The notes below the pieces were generated by a model. That model ran no database searches. It was not told the DNA's origin and was given only the letters and a program-made list of their open reading frames with translations. A DNA stretch of 7,071 bases. It comes from CAYXXZ01 sp964469165 (lineage in GTDB: Bacteria > Pseudomonadota > Gammaproteobacteria > Pseudomonadales > Porticoccaceae). The translations under genes were made by a program, and so were the position numbers. Below, one piece after another: positions 1 through 5,797 of this stretch; position 1 is the stretch's first letter; each line of letters opens with the position of its first letter. The stretch is taken from the NCBI GenBank assembly GCA_964469165.1, contig CAYXXZ010000125.1:1-7071 (forward strand), given 5' to 3'.

Positions 1-2488
1 CCGGCACGAACGCGCGAATCAACTCGGGGACGGCGCGCACATAATCCGTGGCCGCAACTACCGGGCCTGCGCACCCGGCCAGCTGCTCACCGACGTACGG
101 CAGCGCCACATCGAGCCCGAGCCGCGCCTGGCGTTCGCAGGCAATGCCGTCGCGTTGGAGCTCGCTGAAACTGGTGACGCTCCACACCGCCGCCTCGATG
201 CCCCAGTCGTCCTTCAAGATTGTCCGGGCGGCGAGCACTTCATAAAGGATTGCGCCCGAGCCGAGTAGCTGCACCTGCGCGCGCTCATCGCCGGCAAAGC
301 GGTACAGGCCGCGCAGGATGCCGTCGCGCAAGGCGCCCGTATCCTGCTCTGGCGGCGATGGCTGCGGTGCATTTTCATTCATCACCGTGAGGTAATAAAA
401 CACGTCCTCCTGGCGCTCGCCCATGGCGCGCATGCCTTCGTCGACGATCACCGCCACCTCGTAGGCGAAGCCGGGATCGTAGGCGCGACAGTTTGGAATG
501 GTCGAGGCGATCAACTGGCTGGTGCCGTCCTGATGCTGCAGACCCTCGCCACCCAGCGTGGTGCGGCCTGAGGTTGCCCCGAACAGAAATCCCCGCGCGC
601 GCTGATCCGCCGCCGCCCAGATGATGTCGCCGACGCGCTGGAAGCCGAACATGGAATAGAAAATATAGAAGGGCATCATCGCCAGATCGTGCACGCTGTA
701 GGCCGTGGCCGCAGCGATCCAGGAGGACAGCGCGCTGGCTTCGGAGATGCCCTCTTCGAGAATCTGGCCGTCGGTTTCTTCCCGGTAATAGAGCAGCGAA
801 CCCATGTCCTCCGGTTCGTACATCTGCCCCTGGGGTGAATAGATACCCACCTGGCGAATCATGTTGGCCATCCCGAAGGTGCGCGCCTCGTCGGCGACGA
901 TGGGCACGATGCGCGGCCCCAGTTGGCTATCCTTGAGGAGATTGCCGAACATGCGCACCAGCGCCATGGTGGTGGACATCTCCTTGCCCGCGCCGTCGAA
1001 GGCGAAGCCACCCCAGGACGTCAGCGCTGGAATGATTAGCGGATCATCGGTCTTGTCGCGGCGCCGCGGCAGGTAGCCGCCAAGTTCCTCGCGGCACGCA
1101 TGGAGATATTTCATTTCGGGGCTGTCGTCCGCCGGCTTGTAGAAGCGAACCTCAGCCACGTCGTCGTCACTCAGCGGCAACTGAAAGCGATCGCGAAAGG
1201 CTTTTAGGTCGTCGAAATCCAGCTTTTTCTGTTGGTGCGTGGTCATACGGCCCTGAGCCACGGCGCCCATACCGTAGCCTTTCATGGTCTTGGCGAGAAT
1301 CACCGTGGGCTGCCCGTTACAGGAGCGCGCGCGTGCGTAGGCGGCGTAGAGTTTGCGGGCATCGTGCCCACCGCGTTTGAGGCGGTCGATATCGTCGTCG
1401 CTGAGGTGCGCGGCAAGGGCCGCCAGTTCGGGACTGCTGGCGAAGAAGTTTTCCCGATTGTACTTGCCGTCGTTGGCGGAGAACGTCTGAAACTGGCCGT
1501 CCACGGTGGCGGCAAAGGCTTTCAGCAGCGCATTGCTGCGGTCTCTGGCGAAAAGCTCATCCCAATCGGAGCCCCACAGCACCTTGATCACATTCCAGCC
1601 CGCGCCGCGAAACACCCCTTCCAGCTCATCGATGATTCTGCCGTTGCTGCGCACCGGGCCGTCGAGGCGTTGCAGGTTGCAGTTGATCACGAATACCAGA
1701 TTGTCGAGCTTTTCCCGCGCCGCCAGGGACAGGGCGCCGATGGACTCCGGCTCATCCATTTCGCCATCGCCGAAGAAGCCCCATACGGTGCGACCTTCCG
1801 TGTTCAAAAGCTCGCGGTTTTCCAGGTAGCGCATGAAACGGGCCTGAAAGATGGCGTTGATGGGGCCTATGCCCATGGAGCCTGTCGGAAACTGCCAGAA
1901 ATCCGCCATCAGCCAAGGGTGGGGGTAGGAGCACAGGCCAGTGCCACTGATCTCCTGGCGGTAGTGCTTGAGCTGATCCTCGCTCAGAAACCCTTCCAGA
2001 TAGGCGCGAGCATACACACCGGGCGCGGAGTGAGGCTGGAAGTACACCAGATCGCCGCCCTGGTGCTCATCGGCGGCGCGGAAGAAGTGGTTGAACCCCA
2101 CCTCGAACAGATCCGCAGCGGACGCGTAGCTGGCGATATGTCCACCCAGTTCGCCCTGGGCGCGATTGGCGCGCACCACCATCGCCAGGGCATTCCAGCG
2201 CAGCGCAGCGGCGAGCCGCTCCTCGATATCCAGATCGCCGGGATAGGGTGGCTGTTCCTCCAGGGGAATGCTGTTGCGGTAGGGTGTAACCAGTGTGCGG
2301 CGCGACTGCACGCCGCGGGTGACGGCAAATTCCGCGAGGCGATCGAACAGATACTGGGCGCGCTCTTCACCGCAATGGCGCACCACCGCGTCCATGGCCT
2401 CCAGCCACTCCGCGGTTTCCGCCGGATCGCTATCGTGGCGGGGATCAGTCGATGCCGCCACCGGCATCATGTTGGGAGGCGCTGTCAT
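1..2488 (-). CDS. aceE: 2-oxoacid (pyruvate) dehydrogenase E1 component, homodimeric type; 3' end cut by window edge
   Basis: Thiamin-diphosphate enzyme that decarboxylates a 2-oxoacid (pyruvate in the classic case) and passes the acyl group to the lipoyl E2 of the cytoplasmic dehydrogenase complex. I translated the frame starting at 2488 and compared it with E. coli AceE (887 aa). 829 codons are visible and roughly the last 50-60 residues lie beyond base 1. Visible landmarks: TPYRNSIPLEEQP near residue 70, GGHIASYAS (His117), QPHSAPGVYARAYLEG (His153), the ThDP/Mg motif GDGEMDEPES from residue 240, NCNLQRLDGPV, DEARTFGM, EEGISEASALSSW, FYIFYSMFGFQR and WSVTSFSELQRDG. The frame is the same at both ends and at every point checked, so there is no visible frameshift. 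ATG 2488 is chosen because the protein then has normal AceE length. The ribosome site is weak, and an in-frame ATG lies six codons inside. It resembles the actinobacterial AceE branch more than E. coli, and the E. coli His407 position is Ala430. The substrate could be 2-oxobutyrate, as proposed for MdeB. E2 and E3 are not in the window. Confidence 0.95.
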   Translation of the reverse strand, partial: MTAPPNMMPVAASTDPRHDSDPAETAEWLEAMDAVVRHCGEERAQYLFDRLAEFAVTRGVQSRRTLVTPYRNSIPLEEQPPYPGDLDIEERLAAALRWNALAMVVRANRAQGELGGHIASYASAADLFEVGFNHFFRAADEHQGGDLVYFQPHSAPGVYARAYLEGFLSEDQLKHYRQEISGTGLCSYPHPWLMADFWQFPTGSMGIGPINAIFQARFMRYLENRELLNTEGRTVWGFFGDGEMDEPESIGALSLAAREKLDNLVFVINCNLQRLDGPVRSNGRIIDELEGVFRGAGWNVIKVLWGSDWDELFARDRSNALLKAFAATVDGQFQTFSANDGKYNRENFFASSPELAALAAHLSDDDIDRLKRGGHDARKLYAAYARARSCNGQPTVILAKTMKGYGMGAVAQGRMTTHQQKKLDFDDLKAFRDRFQLPLSDDDVAEVRFYKPADDSPEMKYLHACREELGGYLPRRRDKTDDPLIIPALTSWGGFAFDGAGKEMSTTMALVRMFGNLLKDSQLGPRIVPIVADEARTFGMANMIRQVGIYSPQGQMYEPEDMGSLLYYREETDGQILEEGISEASALSSWIAAATAYSVHDLAMMPFYIFYSMFGFQRVGDIIWAAADQRARGFLFGATSGRTTLGGEGLQHQDGTSQLIASTIPNCRAYDPGFAYEVAVIVDEGMRAMGERQEDVFYYLTVMNENAPQPSPPEQDTGALRDGILRGLYRFAGDERAQVQLLGSGAILYEVLAARTILKDDWGIEAAVWSVTSFSELQRDGIACERQARLGLDVALPYVGEQLAGCAGPVVAATDYVRAVPELIRAFVP

Positions 2489-2644
2489 GTTCGTTTCTCG
2501 TCAAAGCACAGGATCATCTTACTGGTGGAGACGAGAAATTTTCTTCTGAAGTTCGTGTCGGACAAGGAAAAATTGGTATTTTTTTCTTTTTTATTGGAAA
2601 ACTACAGAATAATTATCTTTATGGGTCGGTATGGAGCATACTTC
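2489..2644. promoter_or_regulatory. AT-rich divergent control region between the E1 gene and the repeat array
   Basis: This stretch is clearly richer in A and T than anything around it, with long T tracts at about 2579-2593 that are A tracts on the E1 coding strand. It holds no convincing ORF. Because it lies directly upstream of the E1 start, it most likely carries the E1 promoter, and perhaps also the promoter of the divergent Lrp-type regulator. I could not pick out a -35/-10 pair on either strand that I would defend. The A/T tracts suggest bent DNA, which would suit an Lrp-type wrapping regulator, but this is inference. Confidence 0.5.
2605..2619. promoter_or_regulatory. Candidate Lrp-type operator
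   Basis: The 15-mer cagaataattatctt matches the E. coli Lrp consensus YAGHAWATTWTDCTR at 12 of 15 positions by hand comparison. It is centred on the 8-bp palindrome ataattat. It lies about 120 bp upstream of the E1 start and in the same intergenic region as the Lrp/AsnC regulator gene, so autoregulation or control of E1 is plausible. AT-rich DNA matches this consensus easily, so the call is weak. Confidence 0.3.
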
Positions 2645-2678
2645 CCCTCTCCCCGGCCCTCTCCCTGAAGGGAGAGGG
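2645..2678 (+). repeat. Left 34-bp terminal inverted repeat of the array
   Basis: It begins ccctctccccgg and runs through the first palindrome. It is a perfect reverse complement of 3012-3045. Identity stops at 2644/3046, so these are the real ends of the symmetric element. Confidence 0.85.
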
Positions 2679-3011
2679 AGTATCAAGACCGCAGCAACGA
2701 GCGGGAGAGAGGCTGGCACACCGCGCGCCCTCTCCCTTCAGGGAGAGGGAGTATCAAGACCGCAGCAGCGAGTGGGAGAAAGGCTGGCACACCACGCCCC
2801 CTCTCCCTGAAGGGAGAGGGAGTATCGAGACCACAGCAGCGAGTGGGAGAGAGGCTGGCACACCGCGCCCCCTCTCCCTGAAGGGAGAGGGAGTATCAAG
2901 ACCGCAGCAGCGAGTGGGAGAAAGGCTGGCACACCACGCCCCCTCTCCCTGAAGGGAGAGGGAGTATCGAGACCGCCGCAGCGAGCGGGAGAAAGGCTGG
3001 CACACCACGCC

Positions 3012-3045
3012 CCCTCTCCCTTCAGGGAGAGGGCCGGGGAGAGGG
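3012..3045 (-). repeat. Right 34-bp terminal inverted repeat of the array
   Basis: It covers the sixth palindrome and ends ccggggagaggg, the perfect reverse complement of the left terminus at 2645-2678. Its tc centre is explained by its being the inverted copy of the first palindrome. It ends 58 bp before the start codon of the Lrp-type regulator. Confidence 0.85.
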
Positions 3046-3103
3046 TAAAAAGCGATCGCCCATCCACCCACCCAGCTCCACCAAAACCACCGGAAACAAG
3101 CCG

Positions 3104-3595
3104 ATGAAAAAACTCGACCGCACCGATATCGCCATCCTCAACAAGCTCCAGGAGGACGCGCGCGTCACCAACGCGGAACTGGCGCAGGCGGTGAACCTCA
3201 CTGCCACCCCTTGCTTCAACCGGGTCAGAGCCCTGCAGGAACTGGGCGTGATACGCCGCTACGTTACCCTCCTCGACCCCGAAGTACTCGGTCTCAGGCT
3301 CAATGTCTTCATCCAGGTGAGCCTTGAAAAACAGGTCAAGGACGTGCTTCAGCAATTCGAAGCCGCCATCGAATCACGCCCCGAAGTGATGGAGTGCTAC
3401 CTCATGACCGGCGACGCCGATTATCTGCTGCGCCTGGTGGTGCCGGATATCCACGCCCTGGAGCGCTTCATCCTCGACCATCTCACGCGCATTCCCGGTG
3501 TCGCCAATATCCGCTCCAGCTTCGCTCTCAAGCAGGTACGCTACAAAACCGCCCTGCCCCTGCCTGAACGGGGGCTGGAGATTGCTGCAAAATAG
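3104..3595 (+). CDS. Lrp/AsnC-family transcriptional regulator
   Basis: 163-aa DNA-binding regulator of the feast/famine family. Such proteins bind DNA as dimers to octamers and usually sense an amino acid. The N-terminal helix-turn-helix spans about residues 5-52 (LDRTDIAILNKLQEDARV, then NAELAQAVNLTATPCFNRV), followed by the RAM ligand-binding domain from about residue 66. The effector-loop motif TGDADYLLRLVVPD is at 102-115. The resemblance to E. coli Lrp (164 aa) is end to end, including TPC in the recognition helix and RIPGV near the C-terminus. ATG 3104 gives the standard family N-terminus; ggaa at 3092-3095 is a modest ribosome site. It is divergent from the E1 gene, the arrangement seen for Lrp-type MdeR and its target genes in P. 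putida, so E1 is a likely target (inference). It could instead be a local BkdR- or Lrp-like regulator acting elsewhere. Its leader region is occupied by the palindromic array. Confidence 0.95.
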   Translation: MKKLDRTDIAILNKLQEDARVTNAELAQAVNLTATPCFNRVRALQELGVIRRYVTLLDPEVLGLRLNVFIQVSLEKQVKDVLQQFEAAIESRPEVMECYLMTGDADYLLRLVVPDIHALERFILDHLTRIPGVANIRSSFALKQVRYKTALPLPERGLEIAAK

Positions 3596-3676
3596 CTGTA
3601 AGCCATAAGCTTTAAGCAAGAGCCCTGTGAAAACGTCGCTTTTGCAGAGTCTCACTTAAAGCTTACAGCTTATAGC
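3595..3676. repeat. Long imperfect inverted repeat between convergent genes, possible bidirectional terminator
   Basis: The left arm (3595-3616) and right arm (3655-3676) pair over 22 positions with a 2x2 internal mismatch and one G-T pair. The inner block aagctttaag / cttaaagctt is perfect over 10 bp. The loop is 38 nt. The arms themselves contain related aag-ctgtaag/ataagc words, as in dispersed intergenic repeats of gammaproteobacteria. It starts on the last base of the regulator's stop codon and lies 28 bp beyond the end of the convergent SDR gene, so it could terminate both transcripts. No T-run follows, so it is not a canonical intrinsic terminator. Confidence 0.65.
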
Positions 3677-3704
3677 CCCTCCGCAGACCCTATGGCCTGT
3701 CGGC

Positions 3705-4634
3705 TCAGGCCAGAGCCTTGCGGATCAGGCGAAATTCATCGGCCAAATCCGCCAGTTCCCGCGCGCCCTCCAATCTACCTTCGGAGGCCGAGCCCTCTAT
3801 CTCGGCCCAGTGATCGCGCACATCTTCCGGCGTCAGGTCGGGGTTGGTATACCCCTCGGTGGTTGCGAACAACACCCGCGTCACGCGGCCGCCCGCGGCC
3901 GAGACAAACTGACCGCTGACCGGACAATCCCTGTGCAGAAGATACAGGCAGGCAGCCGCCACCTTGGAAGCCTCCAGATTTTCCTCCATGAACTTGCCCA
4001 GCGGCGATGTTTCCAGATCCTTGGACGCCATCGGCGAATACGCCCAGGGCAGCACCAGGTTCGCATGGATACCCTGTGCTTTGCCCTCCCCCGCCATCTG
4101 GCGGGTAACGGCGAACAGCGCGGATTTTGCGACGGAATACGCCACTTCGTACCCCAGTGGCGTCAGCACGCCAAAGGCACAGGCAGAACCCGTATTGAGA
4201 ATCCGCCCGTTACCCGAAGCCACGAGGTGATCCCATGCCGCCCGCGTCACTCGCAGCGTTCCCAGCAGATGCGTGTTCATCGCGCTGTCGAGCCTGTCGT
4301 CCGGCGCCTCGGGAATGGTGAGGCTGGTCTGCCCGGTCCCGGCGTTGTTGACCACGATATCGAGCCTGCCGAACGCGTCGATCGCGGTCTGCACCATGCG
4401 CTGGGCCGCGACCTCGTCGGCAACGCTGCCATTGACTGCCACCGCCTCGCCGCCCCGCTCGCGGATCAACTCCACCACTTCCTGCTCCGGACCAACGCCA
4501 TTGGCGCGGTAGTTGCCGTTGACCACGACCCGGGCTCCGCGCTGCGCCAGCAACAGACTGTGCTCTCTACCAATACCCGCGGCACCACCAGTGACCAATG
4601 CCACCTGGCCATCAAATCGCAATGGTTCTGACAT
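3705..4634 (-). CDS. SDR-family NAD(P)-dependent dehydrogenase, resembling the MFE-2 (hydroxyacyl-CoA dehydrogenase-like) branch
   Basis: 309-aa cytoplasmic short-chain dehydrogenase that would oxidise a hydroxyl or reduce a carbonyl with NAD(P). The cofactor motif TGGAAGIG is at residues 15-22, NNAG at 96-99, Asn120, and the catalytic set Ser150, Tyr166 and Lys170 (YSVAK) is complete. The sequence around QRGARVVVN, RVTRAAWDHL, GRILNTGSA and CPVSGQFVSAAGGRVTRV resembles the dehydrogenase domain of peroxisomal-type multifunctional enzyme 2 and its bacterial stand-alone relatives. It is longer than the usual 250-aa SDR because of a C-terminal tail (about 258-309). The usual Pro-Gly after the active site is replaced by LPWAYSPM, as in that branch. 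GGGAG six bases before ATG 4634 supports the start. It is divergent from the Gfo/Idh/MocA gene, with 147 bp between them. The substrate cannot be read from the sequence; a 3-hydroxyacyl-CoA or a cyclic or steroid alcohol are options from family knowledge. Confidence 0.93.
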   Translation of the reverse strand: MSEPLRFDGQVALVTGGAAGIGREHSLLLAQRGARVVVNGNYRANGVGPEQEVVELIRERGGEAVAVNGSVADEVAAQRMVQTAIDAFGRLDIVVNNAGTGQTSLTIPEAPDDRLDSAMNTHLLGTLRVTRAAWDHLVASGNGRILNTGSACAFGVLTPLGYEVAYSVAKSALFAVTRQMAGEGKAQGIHANLVLPWAYSPMASKDLETSPLGKFMEENLEASKVAAACLYLLHRDCPVSGQFVSAAGGRVTRVLFATTEGYTNPDLTPEDVRDHWAEIEGSASEGRLEGARELADLADEFRLIRKALA

Positions 4635-4672
4635 GACAAACTCCCATTCTTATCGAATAACTTTTACACGCA

Positions 4673-4691
4673 GTGAGGATAGCATGCTCAC
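4673..4691. promoter_or_regulatory. Candidate operator, inverted repeat GTGAG-N9-CTCAC
   Basis: Perfect 5-bp inverted repeat with a 9-bp spacer that itself overlaps the palindrome gcatgc. It lies about midway between the two divergent starts, 39 bp from the SDR start and 91 bp from the other. Its size and place fit a dimeric repressor or activator site. No regulator gene is adjacent, and short inverted repeats occur by chance. Confidence 0.3.
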
Positions 4692-4710
4692 CCACGGCCT
4701 TAAACATCTG

Positions 4711-4740
4711 TTTACTCAGGCAAATGATCTCTGCTAGCAT
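4711..4740 (+). promoter_or_regulatory. Possible sigma70 promoter for the Gfo/Idh/MocA gene
   Basis: TTTACT (4711-4716) and TAGCAT (4735-4740) each match 4 of 6 consensus bases and are separated by 18 bp. The -10 element would end 41 bp before the start codon. A second weak pair (TTAAAC at 4700, AATGAT at 4723) overlaps it. Neither is strong. Confidence 0.2.
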
Positions 4741-4781
4741 GATTTTCAGAACGCCACATCAAAGAATCCGCGAGGTACGTC

Positions 4782-5780
4782 ATGAAAAAAGCCCAAGTAA
4801 AACTGGGGATACTGGGATGCGCGAAGGTCAACGGCTTTGCTATTTTTGATGTCGCGGGAGAAGTTCCAGAAATCATCATTCATGGTATCGCATCGAGGGA
4901 CGGTCAACGCGCCAGGGATGCGGCAGAAAAATACAACGTCGAACACCATTATTCCAATTATGAAAGTCTGATTGCCGATCCGACTATCGACGCGATTTAT
5001 ATTCCGCTACCCAACAACCTTCATTGCAACTACAGCATTGCCGCCATCGAAGCAGGCAAAACAGTTTTGTGCGAAAAGCCGATCGCACGCAATCAAAGCG
5101 AAGCCTTGCAGATGATGGAACGCTCCCGAGCACTCGGCATCCCCATCGTGGAGGCATTTCACTATCGCTATCACCCGCTGGCGATCAGACTCAGGGAATT
5201 GCTCGACAGCGGAGAAATCGGCAAGCTCACCCATATCGAAACCCGCTTCCGCACACCAGCCGGCATTGTCGGCCCCGACAACATCCGCCTCGACTATGAT
5301 CTTGGCGGCGGCGCCACCATAGATCCCGGTTGCTACTGCATCAATTTAATACGCCTGATCGCTGGTGCCGAGCCTGAAGTGCTGTCGGCAACCCCCACCT
5401 TGCAAAGCGCGGAAATCGATATCGCCATGGCTGCGGAGCTCGTTTTTGCGGACGGTTGCACCGCGTATTTCGAGTGCTCCCTGTCGGATGACATCGAGAC
5501 CTTCGTTCAAGTGGCGAAAATTTCCGGCGAGGCTGGCAGCATCACCGTAACCAATCCCTTTCTTCCTCACCTGGGCAATCGCCTGGATATCGACGTGGAA
5601 GGCCATCGCCGCTCCGAGACCTTTCCGACCACGCCAAGCTATGCCTATCAACTGAAGGCTTTCGCCGACCTGGTGCTTTCAGGCGCCCCTTCAAGAACCA
5701 CGCTTGAAGACGGCATAAAAAACATGAAGGTTATCGACGATGTTTACCGAGCGGCTGGCATGCGGATCAGGGGGTTGTAA
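4782..5780 (+). CDS. Gfo/Idh/MocA-family NAD(P)-dependent oxidoreductase, dihydrodiol dehydrogenase-like branch
   Basis: 332-aa two-domain oxidoreductase, normal length for the family, probably soluble because no signal peptide is visible. The N-terminal Rossmann fold has the nucleotide motif GILGCA at residues 9-14 and SRD at 38-40 after the second strand. The family signature EKP is at 98-100 (LCEKPIARN). The C-terminal domain contains AFHYRYHP (125-132) and GGGATIDPGCYCIN (175-188). In the latter, Asp181 and Tyr185 stand where this branch has its conserved D-x-GCY catalytic motif, instead of the D-x-GxHxxD of inositol dehydrogenase. This fits relatives of trans-dihydrodiol dehydrogenase and NADP D-xylose dehydrogenase, but such annotation rarely predicts the true substrate. 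GAGG six bases before ATG 4782 supports the start. It is divergent from the SDR gene. Its stop lies only 17 bp from the stop of the convergent transporter gene, leaving no room for a normal terminator. Confidence 0.94.
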   Translation: MKKAQVKLGILGCAKVNGFAIFDVAGEVPEIIIHGIASRDGQRARDAAEKYNVEHHYSNYESLIADPTIDAIYIPLPNNLHCNYSIAAIEAGKTVLCEKPIARNQSEALQMMERSRALGIPIVEAFHYRYHPLAIRLRELLDSGEIGKLTHIETRFRTPAGIVGPDNIRLDYDLGGGATIDPGCYCINLIRLIAGAEPEVLSATPTLQSAEIDIAMAAELVFADGCTAYFECSLSDDIETFVQVAKISGEAGSITVTNPFLPHLGNRLDIDVEGHRRSETFPTTPSYAYQLKAFADLVLSGAPSRTTLEDGIKNMKVIDDVYRAAGMRIRGL

Positions 5781-5797
5781 TCCAGGGCCTGTTGCAA

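Larger units (their letters stand above)
2645..3045. repeat. REP/BIME-like palindromic repeat array, six palindromes at exact 71-bp spacing
   Basis: Six 22-bp palindromes lie at 2657-2678, 2728-2749, 2799-2820, 2870-2891, 2941-2962 and 3012-3033. Each has the arm ccctctccct, a 2-nt centre and the arm agggagaggg. The period is exactly 71 bp throughout. The five 49-bp spacers (2679-2727, 2750-2798, 2821-2869, 2892-2940, 2963-3011) are near-identical, beginning agtatc and ending in a stretch with ggctggcacacc. Spacers 2 and 4 are identical. The centre dinucleotide is ga in palindromes 1, 3, 4 and 5 and tc in 2 and 6. The element is bounded by perfect 34-bp inverted termini and no target-site duplication is visible. 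Palindromes of this CCCTCTCCC type are common dispersed intergenic repeats in proteobacteria. A cluster in register like this is less usual. No associated transposase or RAYT gene is in the window. Confidence 0.93.
4635..4781. promoter_or_regulatory. Divergent promoter region between the SDR and Gfo/Idh/MocA genes
   Basis: 147 bp with no ORF, flanked by two start codons pointing outwards. Each has a reasonable ribosome site: ctccc at 4641-4645 (GGGAG on the minus strand) for the SDR, and gagg at 4772-4775 for the oxidoreductase. Both promoters must lie here if the genes are transcribed from their own signals, so a single regulator could control both. Confidence 0.7.

Noticed and set aside
1232..2668. 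Long plus-strand open frame of 478 codons
   Set aside because: It lies antisense to the well-supported E1 gene, has no recognisable domain, and its end runs into the repeat array (SPRPSP). GC-rich coding DNA often leaves such shadow frames open.
2645..3045. CRISPR array
   Set aside because: The repeats are full palindromes and the 49-bp spacers are near-identical to each other, the opposite of CRISPR. No cas genes are present.
3052..3059. GCGATCGC octamer (HIP1-like palindrome)
   Set aside because: There is a single copy in GC-rich DNA with no sign of the dense spacing that makes HIP1 meaningful.
2452..3355. Several open frames through the repeat array on both strands, giving repeated peptides such as PLPEGRG and SLKGEG
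   Set aside because: The 71-bp unit is not a multiple of three, so the peptides cycle through all frames. These are translations of the palindromic repeat, not proteins.
3810..4631. Plus-strand open frame of 273 codons
   Set aside because: It is antisense to the SDR gene, which has all its catalytic motifs and a good ribosome site. The antisense product shows no domain.
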